Assembly: GCA_030832095.1 (NCBI GenBank)
Contig: JAURJT010000085.1
Coordinates: 1-64,000, forward strand
Origin: Gammaproteobacteria bacterium
GTDB taxonomy: Bacteria; Pseudomonadota; Gammaproteobacteria; Burkholderiales; Burkholderiaceae_B
Direction of reading: 5' to 3'
DNA length: 64,000 bases
In this document: in pieces, positions 8,324 through 20,190 of the stretch
How positions within the stretch are numbered: position 1 is the first letter of the stretch
How the letters are laid out: each line of letters opens with the position of its first letter
Made by a program: the position numbers and the translations under genes
The notes under the pieces: generated by a model
What the model saw: the letters and a program-made list of their open reading frames with translations, nothing else
Databases searched by the model: none
What the model was told of the DNA's origin: nothing

Positions 8324-10044
8324 AGCGGCTCCCATTTTTTGACAATCCCGTGCTGCGCGTGAATTACCCACTCTGGCGCGGTCGCTTGGTGCTGATTTTG
8401 TTGGGGCTAGCCTTCTTGACCTTGGCTCTTCGGGCGTTATATCTACAGGGCATCACAACTGAATTTTTGCAGCAACGCGGCGAACGAATTTATGAAAGTA
8501 CGCTGACCTTACATGCCAGTCGTGGCAAGATTTTAGATCGTAACGGTGTTGTGCTTGCCGCAAGTGTGCCAGCGCGATCAATCGCGATTCGTCCTAAAGA
8601 CACAAGAGAGGCTTCCGCAAAAAAATTGCAGCAGCTCGCTGAGTTGCTTGATCTGTCGTCTGACGAATTGCGTAAAAAAATTGCTGAAGACAAGCCCTTC
8701 GTGTATTTAAAGCGTCAGGTGCCACTTGAGGTCGCAAAAAAAATAACTGACTTACGCATCCCGGGGTTGATCCAGCAACCGGACAATCGCCGCTTGTACC
8801 CTGAAAGCGAAGTCATGGCCAATGTTGTTGGCTTTAATAACTTAGAAGACCGTGGCCAAGAGGGTGTTGAGCTCGCGTTTAACGAGCAGCTTTCGGGGCA
8901 GGCGGGCAGTCGACGCATTATGCGCGATCGTTTAGGCCGCACGATTGAGAGCGTTGGGGCTGTTGATTTTCCGGTAGACGGTCAAGATATTAAGCTGGCA
9001 CTCGATACTCGCATTCAATATCAGGTTTATCGCGCCCTTCAAGAAGCGATGGTGACCAACAAGGCGAAGGGTGCAGCAGCAGTTGTCATTGATGTGAATA
9101 CGGGTGAGATTTTAGCGTTAGGCAATATGCCAACCTATGACCCTAATCGGCGCGACTCGTTTCGAGGTGGCAACCTGCGCAATCAGGCGCTCACCGACAC
9201 GTTTGAACCTGGCTCGATTATGAAGCCGTTTACCGTTGGTCTTGCACTTGATCTGAAGCGGATTACGCCGGCCACGTTGTTTAACACCGGCAATGGTAAG
9301 TTTAGTTATCAGGGCGCAACCATCAGCGATGTGAGTGCGAACGGCACACTTGACCCGGCGGGGGTGTTGCTGAAGTCAAGCAATATCGGGATGACATTGA
9401 TTTCAGAACGGCTACAGTCGCGTGAAATGTGGACCCGGTTTAACGAGCTCGGGTTAGGCCAAGTGCCGCAGACTGGATTTCCAGGTGCAGCAGCTGGGCG
9501 ACTGCGGCCATACGAGCGCTGGCGCCTGATTGAAAAAGCCACGATGTCATACGGATACGGGCTATCCGTTTCGCTTTTGCAAGTGGCACGCGCCTACACC
9601 GTGTTTGCTCGTGAGGGCGATATGGTTGGATTGACGCTAGTCAAACGCGAAGACCAGCCGACTTCGACTCAGATCTACCCACCAGACGTCGCACAAAAAA
9701 TTCGTCTGTGGCTTGAAGCGGCGGCCGGACCAGAAGGCGCAAAAGCTGCACAGGTACAGGGCTATCGTGTCGCGGGAAAGAGCGGTACTGCGAGAAAAAT
9801 TGTAGACGGCAAATACAGCACAAGTCGTTATCGCGGTTCGTTTGTTGGTTTCGCCCCAGTCTCGGATCCGCGTATCGTGGTTGCGGTCACGATTGATGAG
9901 CCTCAGTCAGGGGTGTATTACGGCGGTAAGGTAGCGGCGCCGGTATTTGCCACGATTGTTGGAGGCGCCTTGCGCACGATGAACGTGCAGCCTGACACGG
10001 CGCTCGAACCGGCTGTTGTGGCTGCGGGGAGGGGCTCGCGATGA
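8320..10044 (+). CDS. ftsI: Septal peptidoglycan transpeptidase FtsI (PBP3)
   Basis: A 574-residue class B penicillin-binding protein that cross-links septal peptidoglycan. A single N-terminal membrane anchor (about 22-43) is followed by the pedestal domain (SRGKILDRNGVVLA at 68-81, then RRLYPESEVMANVVGF). The transpeptidase domain has the catalytic triad of motifs SIMK (Ser299, Lys302), SSN (353-355) and KSGT (487-490). Its length matches E. coli FtsI (588). It overlaps ftsL and murE-murF by 4 bases each, as expected for coupled translation. Confidence 0.97.
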   Translation: MKRLPFFDNPVLRVNYPLWRGRLVLILLGLAFLTLALRALYLQGITTEFLQQRGERIYESTLTLHASRGKILDRNGVVLAASVPARSIAIRPKDTREASAKKLQQLAELLDLSSDELRKKIAEDKPFVYLKRQVPLEVAKKITDLRIPGLIQQPDNRRLYPESEVMANVVGFNNLEDRGQEGVELAFNEQLSGQAGSRRIMRDRLGRTIESVGAVDFPVDGQDIKLALDTRIQYQVYRALQEAMVTNKAKGAAAVVIDVNTGEILALGNMPTYDPNRRDSFRGGNLRNQALTDTFEPGSIMKPFTVGLALDLKRITPATLFNTGNGKFSYQGATISDVSANGTLDPAGVLLKSSNIGMTLISERLQSREMWTRFNELGLGQVPQTGFPGAAAGRLRPYERWRLIEKATMSYGYGLSVSLLQVARAYTVFAREGDMVGLTLVKREDQPTSTQIYPPDVAQKIRLWLEAAAGPEGAKAAQVQGYRVAGKSGTARKIVDGKYSTSRYRGSFVGFAPVSDPRIVVAVTIDEPQSGVYYGGKVAAPVFATIVGGALRTMNVQPDTALEPAVVAAGRGSR

Positions 10045-12878
10045 CGCGTGCAGTCCTTCTTGCCTCGGATCTCTCAACAGAGAATATCGTTGCACTGCTG
10101 CGCAGCAAAACTGAGTGCGGCGCGCAGCTACAGGCAGACTCGCGGGCAGTGCGCGCGGGCGATGTCTTTTTGGCGTGTCCAGGTTTAAATAGCGACGGCA
10201 GGCATTTCATCGCAGCAGCAATCAAGCAAGGGGCCGGTGCAGTTCTTATGCACGCTGACTCAGCGGCCCCATGGCAAGCGAATGATTTCAGCGTACCCGT
10301 GCTGGGATTGCCTGATTTAACTGAGCGACTCGGTGCAATTGCAGATCTTTGGTATGACAAACCTTCGGCGCATATGAAGGTCATAGCGGTGACTGGCACT
10401 AATGGCAAAACGAGTTGTGTGCAATGGTTGACCGATGCTTTACAGTCGGCTGGCTATTCGGCAGGAGCGCTTGGCACCTTGGGCGTACGGTTTCCGGATG
10501 GGTCTGTTCGTACTGGTGCGTTGACGACCCCCGATGTGGTTTCGATGCATCGAGGCTTAGCCGCGCTACGAGAGGCGGGTGCGCAATATGTATCACTTGA
10601 GGCGTCGTCGATCGGGTTAGAGCAAGGCCGCCTTGCCAGTGTACGAATATTTGCCGCCGGGTTTACCAATCTTTCGCGTGACCATCTAGACTATCACCAC
10701 ACCATGCAAGCGTATGCGGCGGCCAAGGCGCGCCTGTTTGCGTGGCCTGGATTGCAGGCAGGGGTGCTCAACGCCGACGATGCGATCAGTGCTAGCCTCG
10801 TGACAGACGCAGCCTACCCGCTGGTGACTTACAGTCTTGCGCAACAGACGACTGCAGGCGCGGTCGCCTTGCGTGCTGAGCTCTTAGTCGACTCAATGAG
10901 TACTGGGCAGTGGTTGTTGCATGACATGAACGAGCAGGTGGCAGTAAATACGAAAGTGTACGGCCGGCATAATATTTCAAATCTTTTATGCGTAGCGGGG
11001 TTGCTCAAGACTCTCGACTGGCCTCTTGCAAAGATCGCCGCTAGCTTTGCTAGGCTCGCGCCTGTCGAGGGGCGACTGCAAGCTGTCGAGCCGTTATTAG
11101 CCGATCGTGCTGTCCCTACCGTTTTAGTTGACTACGCGCATACCCCAGATGCGCTCGCTCGCGCCTTAGAAGTGGCGCGCGAGCTGGCGCAAGCGCGCCG
11201 TACAAATGTGTGGTGTGTCTTTGGGTGTGGTGGCAATCGCGATAGCGGCAAACGGCCACTGATGGGCGAGGTTGCGCAGCGTCTGGCTGATCGTGTGATT
11301 GTGACAAGCGATAACCCACGCGATGAAGATCCGCCTGCAATCATTGCTCAGATCGTTGCTGGTTTGCCGGGCTCGAGCGCAAAGGTCACGATTGAGCCAG
11401 ATCGGGCTCAGGCAATTTTGGCTGCAGTGTTAGGGGCGGCTTGCAACGATGTGGTGCTGATTGCCGGTAAAGGTCACGAAACCTATCAAGAGATTGCCGG
11501 TCAGCGCGCACCATTTGATGATCGGCAATGGGCTCAAGCTGCGTTGTTGCTTCAACAGCATCGAGCGGTTCAAACCGACTCGCGTCGGCTTGAACCGGGT
11601 TCAATCTTTTTGGCGCTTAAGGGCGACCACTTTGATGGCCACGACTATCTTGAGCAGATTCAGACGGCAGGGGCATGTGTCGCGATTGTGGACGCGATCC
11701 GACCTGTGCCTGGCTTGGCGCAAATCGCCTTGGGCGATACCCGTGCAGCGTTGTTGCAGCTTGGACGCGCGTGGCGACGGCAGTTTTCGATTCCGATGAT
11801 TGCCGTGACAGGTAGCAATGGCAAAACCACCACCAAAGAGATGATTTCTGCCATCTTGGCAGCTTGGTTGGGTGAAGCACACCGTTTGGCGACTGTAGGT
11901 AATTTGAATAACGAGTTGGGTGTTCCGCTGACCTTGTTGCGCCTACGAAGTGAGCATCAAGCTGCAGTGATTGAGCTTGGCATGAATCATCCAGGCGAAA
12001 TCGCGATCTTGGCCCAGGCCGCTGAGCCAACTGTAGCGTTAGTCAATAACGCGCAGCGCGAGCATCAAGAGTTTATGGTGAGTGTTGAGGCAGTTGCGCG
12101 TGAAAACGCCGCCGTCTATGCCTCTTTGGTGCCAAAAGGGATCAAAGTTTTTCCAAGTGCTGATACCTTTTCTCAGCTGTGGCTAGAGCTTGCGAGCGAG
12201 CGTTCAAGTTTGCGTTTCGGGCTAAGCCCAGACGCCGAGGTGTGGGCCAGTGACATCCGAGCCGATGCCTTGGGGACAAGCTTCATTGTGCACACACCGA
12301 TAGGCCAAGGTCGAGTCGTGTTGTCTGTGCCAGGAAGGCACAATTTGCTTAACGCGTTGGCGGCAACGACCTGCGCTGTGGCTGCAGGTGCTCCGATGCA
12401 GGCGATTGAGCAGGGGCTTGCTGCGTTTCACGCCGTTTCAGGTCGAATGCAGCCGCATCGTCTGGCCAATGACGTGATGCTCATTGATGACTCTTATAAC
12501 GCGAACCCTGACTCGGTACGTGCGGCGATTGATGTTCTGGCCTCTTTGCCGGCACCGCGTGCACTTGTACTGGGCGATATGGGCGAGGTAGGTGATAACG
12601 GTCCTGCCATGCATGAAGAGGTTGGAGCATACGCGCGCGAATGCGGCATTGAATATGTCTTGACGCTTGGGCAAGCGACGCGTTTCACCGCAGCCGCATT
12701 TGGTTCGCAAGCAATTATTTGTGAGACGAGTGAGCAGGCGAGCGACTGGATTGCGCAACACTTCGTGAAAAGCGTCTTGGTCAAAGGGTCGCGCTTCATG
12801 CGCATGGAAAAAATTGTACGCACTTGCCTCGAACAGTTTGAGGCAACTGACAAAGACGTGGTGAAACATGCTGTTTGA
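10041..12878 (+). CDS. murE-murF: MurE-MurF fusion: UDP-MurNAc-tripeptide synthetase / D-Ala-D-Ala ligase
   Basis: A 945-residue fusion of two consecutive Mur ligases. MurE (about 1-500) adds meso-diaminopimelate: ATP loop TGTNGKTS (118-125) and the meso-DAP-recognising DNPR motif (424-427). MurF (about 508-945) adds D-Ala-D-Ala: [19 protein letters not shown] opens its N-domain and GSNGKTTTK (591-599) is its ATP loop. About 20-25 residues normally at the MurF N-terminus are missing, so the MurE C-domain runs almost directly into the MurF core. Fused MurE/MurF proteins are known in Bordetella and relatives. One reading frame with no frameshift; overlaps ftsI by 4 and mraY by 11 bases. Confidence 0.95.
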   Translation: MTRAVLLASDLSTENIVALLRSKTECGAQLQADSRAVRAGDVFLACPGLNSDGRHFIAAAIKQGAGAVLMHADSAAPWQANDFSVPVLGLPDLTERLGAIADLWYDKPSAHMKVIAVTGTNGKTSCVQWLTDALQSAGYSAGALGTLGVRFPDGSVRTGALTTPDVVSMHRGLAALREAGAQYVSLEASSIGLEQGRLASVRIFAAGFTNLSRDHLDYHHTMQAYAAAKARLFAWPGLQAGVLNADDAISASLVTDAAYPLVTYSLAQQTTAGAVALRAELLVDSMSTGQWLLHDMNEQVAVNTKVYGRHNISNLLCVAGLLKTLDWPLAKIAASFARLAPVEGRLQAVEPLLADRAVPTVLVDYAHTPDALARALEVARELAQARRTNVWCVFGCGGNRDSGKRPLMGEVAQRLADRVIVTSDNPRDEDPPAIIAQIVAGLPGSSAKVTIEPDRAQAILAAVLGAACNDVVLIAGKGHETYQEIAGQRAPFDDRQWAQAALLLQQHRAVQTDSRRLEPGSIFLALKGDHFDGHDYLEQIQTAGACVAIVDAIRPVPGLAQIALGDTRAALLQLGRAWRRQFSIPMIAVTGSNGKTTTKEMISAILAAWLGEAHRLATVGNLNNELGVPLTLLRLRSEHQAAVIELGMNHPGEIAILAQAAEPTVALVNNAQREHQEFMVSVEAVARENAAVYASLVPKGIKVFPSADTFSQLWLELASERSSLRFGLSPDAEVWASDIRADALGTSFIVHTPIGQGRVVLSVPGRHNLLNALAATTCAVAAGAPMQAIEQGLAAFHAVSGRMQPHRLANDVMLIDDSYNANPDSVRAAIDVLASLPAPRALVLGDMGEVGDNGPAMHEEVGAYARECGIEYVLTLGQATRFTAAAFGSQAIICETSEQASDWIAQHFVKSVLVKGSRFMRMEKIVRTCLEQFEATDKDVVKHAV

Positions 12879-14040
12879 ACTTGCTGGCTGGCTGGCCGAG
12901 AACTACGCGCGCGGATTTTCTGTATTTGAATACATCACACTGCGTGCTGTATTGGCATGTGCCACATCGCTCTTGATCGGTTTGGTTGCTGGGCCATGGG
13001 TCATTCGCAAGCTCACGGCGCTAAAAATTGGTCAGACTGTTCGCAGCTACGGGCCAGAAACCCATTTAGTGAAAACAGGTACGCCAACGATGGGCGGAGC
13101 GCTCATTTTAATTTCGATTGCTGTGAGTACTTTGCTGTGGGCAGATTGGCGTAACCGTTATGTATGGGTCGTATTGTTGGTGACCCTCGGTCTCGGTTGG
13201 GTGGGGTGGGTCGATGATTATCGAAAAGTGGTCCATCGCGATCCCGAGGGAATGCCTGCGCGTCAGAAATTCTTTTGGCAGGCTTTGATCGGAGCGACAG
13301 CGTCACTGTATCTGATGTTTGCGATCTCGGCACCGAGTACTGCAAATTTGTGGACGGTAGCGGTGGACTGGGCGACGAGCGGTTTTTCTATGACGTTACC
13401 CGCGCGAGCAGACCTGATGGTGCCATTTTTTAAAACCTTCAGTTATCCGCTTGGTGCGTTGGGTTTTGTGGCAGTGAGTTGGTGCGTGATCGTCGGTACA
13501 AGTAATGCGGTCAATCTGACCGATGGCCTTGATGGTTTGGCGATTATGCCAACCGTGATGGTCGGTTCGGCCTTAGGCGTCTTTGCTTATGTCGTCGGGC
13601 GCGTCGACTACTCGCGCTATTTGTTGTTTCCGTACGTGCCGGGCGCTGGCGAACTGATGATCTTGTGCGCAGCACTTGCAGGTGCTGGCCTGGCATTTTT
13701 ATGGTTTAACGCGTATCCCGCACAGGTGTTTATGGGCGATGTTGGCGCGTTGGCGCTTGGTGGAATGCTGGGCACGATTGCAATTATTGTGCGACAAGAA
13801 ATCGTACTGTTCATTATGGGTGGCGTCTTTGTCGTTGAAACCTTGTCGGTGATGTTGCAGGTGACATGGTTCAAATACACCCGCTATCGCTATGGGCAGG
13901 GGCAACGTATCTTAAAAATGGCGCCACTTCATCATCACTTTGAAGTGGGCGGCTGGAAAGAAACCCAAGTTGTCGTGCGTTTTTGGATCATCAGCATGAT
14001 GCTGGTGTTGATTGGTTTAGCTTCACTGAAGATTCGATGA
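12868..14040 (+). CDS. mraY: Phospho-MurNAc-pentapeptide transferase MraY
   Basis: A 390-residue polytopic membrane enzyme that moves phospho-MurNAc-pentapeptide onto undecaprenyl phosphate to make lipid I. Diagnostic motifs: [13 protein letters not shown] (cytoplasmic loop), GWVDDYRKV with the Asp pair, [25 protein letters not shown], and [14 protein letters not shown] with the HHH signature near the C-terminus. About ten hydrophobic segments are spread along the protein. It starts inside the 3' end of murF (11-base overlap) and ends in a 4-base overlap with murD. Confidence 0.97.
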   Translation: MLFELAGWLAENYARGFSVFEYITLRAVLACATSLLIGLVAGPWVIRKLTALKIGQTVRSYGPETHLVKTGTPTMGGALILISIAVSTLLWADWRNRYVWVVLLVTLGLGWVGWVDDYRKVVHRDPEGMPARQKFFWQALIGATASLYLMFAISAPSTANLWTVAVDWATSGFSMTLPARADLMVPFFKTFSYPLGALGFVAVSWCVIVGTSNAVNLTDGLDGLAIMPTVMVGSALGVFAYVVGRVDYSRYLLFPYVPGAGELMILCAALAGAGLAFLWFNAYPAQVFMGDVGALALGGMLGTIAIIVRQEIVLFIMGGVFVVETLSVMLQVTWFKYTRYRYGQGQRILKMAPLHHHFEVGGWKETQVVVRFWIISMMLVLIGLASLKIR

Positions 14041-15569
14041 CCGAAACAGTTTTGTCCTCCGTGCTTCCTTCTCGTGTCCTGATTGTTGGGCTCGGTGAGA
14101 CGGGCGTCGCTGCAGCGCGTTGGTGCGTACGCAACGGTACTGCCGTGCGGGTGGCCGATACGCGTCAGAGTCCGGCCGGGCTTGAGGCGTTGACACAGTC
14201 AGTTGATGTCGCCGCGCTAGAGCTACACCTTGGTTGCGATGTTTTTGACGCTTCGCTGCTGGAGGGTGTGGGCTTGCTAGTGTTGAGTCCGGGCCTCGCG
14301 CCAGGCCTGTCGCCCGTCAAAGAGTTGCTTGAGCAAGCTGAGGCCGCCGGCATTGAGGTCATTGGCGAAATTGAATTGTTCGCACGTGCTTTACAGATGC
14401 TACAGGCGACCCAGCAGTATGCGCCACGCGTGCTGGGTGTGACAGGCACCAACGGCAAGACAACAGTCACGGCACTGACTCGCCACATGTTGGCTGCTGC
14501 GGGGATGCGTGTTCGCGCCGCTGGCAATATCAGTCCGGCCGCACTTGAGTCGTTAATCGACGCCTTAGATACAAACACGCTGCCAGATGTTTGGGTGCTT
14601 GAGCTCTCAAGTTTTCAGCTCGAGACAACCCGTAGTCTTCGCATGACCGCAGCTGTTGTGCTTAATGTGACGCAAGATCACTTAGATTGGCATGGCAATA
14701 TGCAGGCCTATGGTCAGGCAAAAGCCCGTATTTACGACATGACAGATATATTGGTCGTCAATCGCGATGACGCAACGGTCATGGCAATGTGTGAATCACT
14801 CGCGAGTATGAACGTTCGAAGTTTTGGTCGTGACACACCAATGTTGACCGGCGACGTCGGACTCGAAAGTAGTCATGATGTTTGGTGGCTGAGCACCTCA
14901 GAGGTGACCGAGTTTGAAGACGACTTGCCAACGCCTGTTAAGCGTAAAAAGAATGCGCCACCGCCCGAGCGCGCATCGGGCCGGTTAGTCCGCCTCATGC
15001 CGATGGACGCCCTAGGCTTGCACGGTTTGCATAACGCGCTGAACACCCAAGCGGCAATCTTGTTGGCTCGGTCGGTTGGCGCTGGTTTGGGGCCAATCCT
15101 TCGTGCGGCAGGCGACTACGTTGGCGAACCGCATCGCATGGAATTTATCCGTAGTGTGCGTGGCATTGATTTCTTTAACGATAGTAAAGGAACCAACGTT
15201 GGCGCGACCGTAGCCGGCTTAGAAGGGTTGGGGCGGCGCTCGGTGTTAATTGCTGGTGGCGCAGGTAAAGGTCAGGACTTTTCGCCCTTGGTGTCTGTTG
15301 TCGCAAGGCATGCCCGCGCTGTTGTGCTGATTGGACAAGATGCGCGTTTGCTGTTTGACACGCTTGCGCCAACCGGAGTGCCGTGCCTGCTCGCTGAAAC
15401 CTTACCCGAAGCTGTTGAACTTGCCTTTGCTCAGGCTCAAGAGGGCGACGCGGTTGTGCTTTCGCCAGCCTGCGCCAGTTTAGATATGTTTCGCAACTAC
15501 GGGCATCGTGGCCTAGTCTTTGTTGATGCTGCGCATGAGCTTGCATTAAGTCAGGGGGAGGTGGCATGA
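14037..15569 (+). CDS. murD: UDP-MurNAc-L-Ala:D-Glu ligase MurD
   Basis: A 510-residue cytoplasmic ligase that adds D-Glu to UDP-MurNAc-L-Ala. Motifs: N-terminal [19 protein letters not shown] loop [23 protein letters not shown], and [11 protein letters not shown]. The C-domain has [22 protein letters not shown], and ending [18 protein letters not shown] charged insertion ([18 protein letters not shown]) before the C-domain makes it longer than the E. coli enzyme (438). The start at 14037 overlaps mraY by 4 bases; an in-frame ATG at 13983 lies inside mraY and is less likely. Confidence 0.96.
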   Translation: MTETVLSSVLPSRVLIVGLGETGVAAARWCVRNGTAVRVADTRQSPAGLEALTQSVDVAALELHLGCDVFDASLLEGVGLLVLSPGLAPGLSPVKELLEQAEAAGIEVIGEIELFARALQMLQATQQYAPRVLGVTGTNGKTTVTALTRHMLAAAGMRVRAAGNISPAALESLIDALDTNTLPDVWVLELSSFQLETTRSLRMTAAVVLNVTQDHLDWHGNMQAYGQAKARIYDMTDILVVNRDDATVMAMCESLASMNVRSFGRDTPMLTGDVGLESSHDVWWLSTSEVTEFEDDLPTPVKRKKNAPPPERASGRLVRLMPMDALGLHGLHNALNTQAAILLARSVGAGLGPILRAAGDYVGEPHRMEFIRSVRGIDFFNDSKGTNVGATVAGLEGLGRRSVLIAGGAGKGQDFSPLVSVVARHARAVVLIGQDARLLFDTLAPTGVPCLLAETLPEAVELAFAQAQEGDAVVLSPACASLDMFRNYGHRGLVFVDAAHELALSQGEVA

Positions 15570-16759
15570 GCCTCTTTGCTGAGTTAACGAACAGTGTGAA
15601 CGCCGTGCGCCCAACGCGCACTACGATGCGCAACTACGATTTGCCGTTGGTTGTCGCGACAAGTTTGCTAGTGGCAATTGGTATTTTGATGGTGTATTCA
15701 GCCGCAATCGCATTAGCAGATGGCCCCAAGTTTGCAAACTATGGACGCTATTACTTTGTGATGCGTCAGACCCTTTATGTTGGTATCGGTCTGTTTGTTG
15801 CCGCTTTTGTCCTGACTGTGCCAATCGAGACGTTGCAACGAACCACCATGTGGATTTTCATTATCACGATGTTACTTTTGGTTCTGGTGTTGATCCCTGG
15901 GATCGGTCGCAAGGTGAATGGTGCGATGCGGTGGTTGCCTGTTGGCCCCGTCACCTTTCAGCCCTCTGAATTAATGAAGCTCGCCGCCTTGCTCTTCACA
16001 GCTGACTACACCATCCGTAAGCAAGACCAAATGCACAGTACCCTGCGTGGCTTTTTGCCGATTGCTGTGGCGTTGGCCGCGGTGGCTGGGCTTTTGCTGA
16101 AAGAGCCTGATTTGGGTGCGGTCATCGTGGTGATTGCGATCTCAATGGGTATCTTATTTTTAGGTGGGATCAACGCACACATTTTTTCAGGAATCGCCCT
16201 GCTCTTGACCTCTGCCTTTGCGTTAATTATCTGGCTGTCTCCCTTCAGAACGCGGCGCATTTTTGCCTACTTAGACCCTTGGAATCCTGAAAATATACTG
16301 AAAGACTCTTATCAGCTTTCGCATTCATTAGTGGCGATTGGTCGAGGACAATGGACGGGTGTTGGATTGGGTGGGAGTGTCGAAAAGCTTCACTATTTAC
16401 CGGAAGCACACACCGACTTCATCATGGCCGTAATTGGAGAAGAGCTCGGCTTTATCGGTATTTTATTGATGATCACCCTATTCGGTGTTTTGGTTCATCG
16501 CTGTATTGAAATCGGACGTCAAGCGATTGCGATGGAGCGCCCCTTCGGGGGGCTCGTGGCACAAGGTGTCGGTATCTGGTTCGGTGTCCAGTCCTTTATC
16601 AATATTGGCGTTTGTTTGGGTTTGCTTCCGACCAAGGGGCTGACCTTGCCGCTCGTCAGTTACGGCGGTACTGGTATCGTGCTGAATCTGTGCGCAATCG
16701 CGATCGTGCTCAGAGTTGACTTTGAAAATCGCAACATGATGCGAGGGGTCCGCTCATGA
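15566..16759 (+). CDS. ftsW: Septal peptidoglycan polymerase FtsW (SEDS family)
   Basis: A 397-residue SEDS glycosyltransferase with about ten membrane helices that polymerises lipid II with FtsI. Family motifs: [11 protein letters not shown] in the first helix region, [22 protein letters not shown] in the loop, [27 protein letters not shown], and [15 protein letters not shown] at the C-terminal end. It overlaps murD and murG by 4 bases. Position between murD and murG separates it from the paralogue RodA. Confidence 0.97.
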   Translation: MSLFAELTNSVNAVRPTRTTMRNYDLPLVVATSLLVAIGILMVYSAAIALADGPKFANYGRYYFVMRQTLYVGIGLFVAAFVLTVPIETLQRTTMWIFIITMLLLVLVLIPGIGRKVNGAMRWLPVGPVTFQPSELMKLAALLFTADYTIRKQDQMHSTLRGFLPIAVALAAVAGLLLKEPDLGAVIVVIAISMGILFLGGINAHIFSGIALLLTSAFALIIWLSPFRTRRIFAYLDPWNPENILKDSYQLSHSLVAIGRGQWTGVGLGGSVEKLHYLPEAHTDFIMAVIGEELGFIGILLMITLFGVLVHRCIEIGRQAIAMERPFGGLVAQGVGIWFGVQSFINIGVCLGLLPTKGLTLPLVSYGGTGIVLNLCAIAIVLRVDFENRNMMRGVRS

Positions 16760-17835
16760 GCGTGCGTTCTCCGGTCGTGTTGATTATGGCGGGCGGTACG
16801 GGTGGGCACATTATGCCTGGCCTGGCTGTTGCTGATGTCTTACGGGCCCGCGGTTGGACTGTGCGCTGGTTGGGCAACCCTGACAAAATGGAAGGCAAGC
16901 TCGTACCAGCTGCTGGCTATTCACTTGCTGCGCTGCGTTTTGCAGGCTTTCGTGGCAAGGGTTTAGTCGCAAAGCTTCAAGCTCCTTTCTTGTTATTGCG
17001 CGCTCTAGCCCAGGCGTGGCAACAGTTTTCCAGTATTCGCCCAAATGTTGTGCTCGGAATGGGTGGTTACGTCGCGTTTCCTGGCGGTGTGGTGAGTGCC
17101 TTGCGCTCTACACCTTTGGTGTTGCATGAACAAAATGCAATTGCAGGGATGGCTAATCGTTGGTTATCGCGTATCGCGCAGCGCGTCTTGGCTGGTTTTC
17201 CAGAGGCCCTTGAACGCGCTGAAGTGGTGGGCAACCCGGTCAGGCAGGATGTCGCGGCTTTGGCCAATCCCCAGCAGCGCTACGAAACGCGCTCAGGACC
17301 CTTGCGGGTGCTAGTGCTTGGCGGCAGTTTAGGAGCGACTGCGCTCAACGAATTGCTCCCGCAGGCCTTGGCCAAGATCCCGTTAGCGCAGCGCCCCAGC
17401 GTGACTCACCAGGCCGGTGCGCAGCACCTCGATACGCTGTTAGATGCTTACGCGCAGGCCGGAGTCACTGCTCGCTGCGTGCCATTCATTGAAAATATTG
17501 CCGAGGCACTTTCTGACGCCGATTTGTTGATTTGTCGCGCGGGTGCGATGACGGTGGCTGAGGTCGCTGCCGCCGGAGTCGCTGCCTTGTTTATTCCCTA
17601 TCCTCACGCAGTGGACGATCATCAGTCGGCCAACGCTCGTTTTTTAAGTCATGATATGGCCGCCTGGCTCATCCAACAAAAAGAGTTAACACCCGATACG
17701 CTCAGCCAGTGGTTACTTGCGCGTAGTCGCCAAGAGCTCAGCAGTGTCGCTCAGCGTGCAAGAGCTCATGCGCGCCCTCAGGCGGCGCAGCGCATTGCAG
17801 ATATTTGTGAAGAACTTGCGGGGGCCTCAGCATGA
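16756..17835 (+). CDS. murG: Lipid II synthase MurG (GlcNAc transferase)
   Basis: A 359-residue GT28 enzyme at the inner face of the membrane that adds GlcNAc to lipid I. Motifs: [19 protein letters not shown] (N-terminal G-loop), [47 protein letters not shown], and the UDP-GlcNAc site [17 protein letters not shown] followed by [15 protein letters not shown]. Length matches E. coli MurG (355). It overlaps ftsW and murC by 4 bases. Confidence 0.97.
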   Translation: MSVRSPVVLIMAGGTGGHIMPGLAVADVLRARGWTVRWLGNPDKMEGKLVPAAGYSLAALRFAGFRGKGLVAKLQAPFLLLRALAQAWQQFSSIRPNVVLGMGGYVAFPGGVVSALRSTPLVLHEQNAIAGMANRWLSRIAQRVLAGFPEALERAEVVGNPVRQDVAALANPQQRYETRSGPLRVLVLGGSLGATALNELLPQALAKIPLAQRPSVTHQAGAQHLDTLLDAYAQAGVTARCVPFIENIAEALSDADLLICRAGAMTVAEVAAAGVAALFIPYPHAVDDHQSANARFLSHDMAAWLIQQKELTPDTLSQWLLARSRQELSSVAQRARAHARPQAAQRIADICEELAGASA

Positions 17836-19229
17836 AACACCGCATCGAGCATATTCATTTTGTTGGCATTGGCGGGTCTGGGATGAGCGGCATCGCAGAG
17901 GTGCTGTTGAATTTAGGCTACCGCATATCAGGATCAGACCTTGCAGATTCTGCTGTGACACAGCGCTTGGCGAGTTTGGGCGCGCGGATCGCGCTTGGCC
18001 ATCAGGCTGAGAATATTGCGGGCGCCGATGCGCTTGTGACCTCGACGGCTGTTGCTAGCAATAACCCCGAGGTGATCGCTGCGCGTCAGGCGCGCATCCC
18101 CGTGGTGCCTCGCGCAGTCATGTTGGCTGAACTGATGCGCTTAAAGAGAGGCATTGCTGTGGCGGGCACGCATGGCAAAACCACCACCACGAGCCTGGTT
18201 GCCAGTGTGTTAGCGGCGGGCGGACTCGATCCAACCTTTGTGATCGGTGGTCGCCTGACCGCCGCTGGTGCGAACGCCGGCTTGGGTCAGGGCGACTTCA
18301 TCGTTGTCGAGGCAGACGAATCAGACGCGTCGTTTTTGAATTTGCTTCCGGTGATGGCCATCATCACAAACATCGATGCTGATCACATGGACACCTATGG
18401 GCATGATTTGGCGAAACTTAAAAGTGCCTTCGTAGAGTTCACTCAACGCTTACCGTTTTATGGCAGCGCAATTGTTTGTGCCGACGACGCCAACGTACGC
18501 GAAATCATCCCGTTTATTTCGCGGCCAGTGACAACGTATGGTTTGTCGCCCGATGCTCAGGTTGTGGCGACAAACGTCAAGGCGATTGGCACGCGCATGC
18601 AGTTTGACGTGAGGCGCCAAACGCGCGAGGGTGAGCTCAGTCCCTTCGCGGTCAGTTTGAATCTTCCGGGTGTTCATAATGTGTTGAACGCGTTGGCGGC
18701 GATTGCAGTGGCGACAGAGCTTGGCGTCAGTGATGCGGCCATTGCGCAAGGGCTCTCAGAGTTCAAGGGCGTCGGACGTCGCTTTACTCAAATTGGTGAT
18801 TTCACGGCTAAGAAGGGCGGCACGTTTAGAGTGGTCGATGATTATGGGCACCACCCGGTCGAGATGGCAGCCACTCTGGCGGCTGCTCGCGGCGCCTGGC
18901 CCAATCGTCGAGTCGTATTGGCGTTTCAGCCCCACCGTTACACCAGAACGCGCGATTGCTTCGAAGATTTTGTCAATGTGTTGGGCTCTGCCGATGCCGT
19001 GCTGTTGACTGAGGTTTATGCGGCGGGCGAGCCGCCGTTGGTGGCCGCAGATGGGCGTGCTCTGGCGCGTGGTGTGCGTGTTGCCGGGAAGGTTGAGCCC
19101 TTATTCGTTGAAGATGTCGCTGCGATGCCCGAAGCGATTTTAAATTTTGCGCAAGATGGGGATGTGGTGATCGTGATGGGTGCCGGTTCGATTAGTAAAG
19201 TTCCCCATCAATTAGGAGTCCCAGCATGA
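17832..19229 (+). CDS. murC: UDP-N-acetylmuramate:L-alanine ligase MurC
   Basis: A 465-residue Mur ligase that adds the first amino acid of the stem peptide. Motifs: [17 protein letters not shown] (Rossmann-like N-domain), ATP loop [35 protein letters not shown], and [16 protein letters not shown] and [12 protein letters not shown] in the C-domain. Length is close to E. coli MurC (491). It overlaps murG and ddl by 4 bases. Confidence 0.97.
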   Translation: MKHRIEHIHFVGIGGSGMSGIAEVLLNLGYRISGSDLADSAVTQRLASLGARIALGHQAENIAGADALVTSTAVASNNPEVIAARQARIPVVPRAVMLAELMRLKRGIAVAGTHGKTTTTSLVASVLAAGGLDPTFVIGGRLTAAGANAGLGQGDFIVVEADESDASFLNLLPVMAIITNIDADHMDTYGHDLAKLKSAFVEFTQRLPFYGSAIVCADDANVREIIPFISRPVTTYGLSPDAQVVATNVKAIGTRMQFDVRRQTREGELSPFAVSLNLPGVHNVLNALAAIAVATELGVSDAAIAQGLSEFKGVGRRFTQIGDFTAKKGGTFRVVDDYGHHPVEMAATLAAARGAWPNRRVVLAFQPHRYTRTRDCFEDFVNVLGSADAVLLTEVYAAGEPPLVAADGRALARGVRVAGKVEPLFVEDVAAMPEAILNFAQDGDVVIVMGAGSISKVPHQLGVPA

Positions 19230-20179
19230 CACAGACTTTTGGTAAGGTCGGTGTGTTGTACGGCGGTCGCTCAGCAGAGCGTGAAGTGTCAATCATGTCC
19301 GGAACGGGCGTGCACGCAGCGTTGTGCGGTCAGGGTGTCAACGCCCATTTATTTGATACGGGCTCGGGTAGCCTGGCTGACTTGGCTGCGCAGCAATTCG
19401 ATCGCCTCTTCATCGCCTTGCACGGGCGTTATGGTGAGGACGGAACGTTGCAGGGCGCGCTTGAACTGCTGGGGATTCCTTACACGGGTAGCGGCCCCAT
19501 GGCATCGAGTCTTGCGATGGATAAAGTCATGACAAAGCGTGTGTGGTTAGAGGCTGGTTTGCCTACGCCAGGATATCGGGCACTGACTGACGCGAGCGAG
19601 GTGAATGCGGCGGCGCTGGCTTTGGGCCTGCCGTTGATGATGAAAGCCCCTCACGAGGGATCTACCCTTGGCATTGTGAAAGCAACTGAAGCTGCTGAAC
19701 TCACCAATGCGTACAAAGTTGCCGCGCAGTACGACGAGGTGGTGTTGGCCGAGCAGTTTGTGGCAGGACGCGAACTGACGGTCGCACTCTTGGGTCGCGG
19801 TAAAGATGCGCGTGCGTTGCCGGTCATTGAAATCGTCGCCCCTCAGGGAAACTATGACTATCAGCACAAGTATTTTTCAGACGATACTCAGTACTTGTGT
19901 CCAGCACCGCTTGAGCAGACACTAGCAGCTGAGATTGCAGAGATTAGTGTGAGGGCCTACCGTGCATTGGGGTGCGAAGGTTGGGGACGTGCTGATTTGA
20001 TGTTGGATCAGAATAATCGGCCTTGGCTGCTTGAAATGAATACTTCGCCTGGCATGACTGGGCATTCTTTAGTGCCCATGGCGGCAAAAGCAATTGGCAT
20101 GAGTTACCCCGAGTTGTGTATGCAAATTTTGAAGGATGCCCGCTGCAAGATTGGGCATCTGTTTGGTAACAAAAACTAG
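19226..20179 (+). CDS. ddl: D-alanine:D-alanine ligase
   Basis: A 317-residue ATP-grasp enzyme that makes the D-Ala-D-Ala used by MurF. Motifs: [17 protein letters not shown] (first substrate site), [37 protein letters not shown], and [20 protein letters not shown] with the metal-binding Glu and Asn. The Tyr-rich active-site loop ([17 protein letters not shown]) is the D-Ala-D-Ala form; no sign of a D-lactate or D-Ser variant. It is of DdlB type by location. An 11-base gap precedes ftsQ. Confidence 0.96.
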   Translation: MTQTFGKVGVLYGGRSAEREVSIMSGTGVHAALCGQGVNAHLFDTGSGSLADLAAQQFDRLFIALHGRYGEDGTLQGALELLGIPYTGSGPMASSLAMDKVMTKRVWLEAGLPTPGYRALTDASEVNAAALALGLPLMMKAPHEGSTLGIVKATEAAELTNAYKVAAQYDEVVLAEQFVAGRELTVALLGRGKDARALPVIEIVAPQGNYDYQHKYFSDDTQYLCPAPLEQTLAAEIAEISVRAYRALGCEGWGRADLMLDQNNRPWLLEMNTSPGMTGHSLVPMAAKAIGMSYPELCMQILKDARCKIGHLFGNKN

Positions 20180-20190
20180 CGAGACAGATT

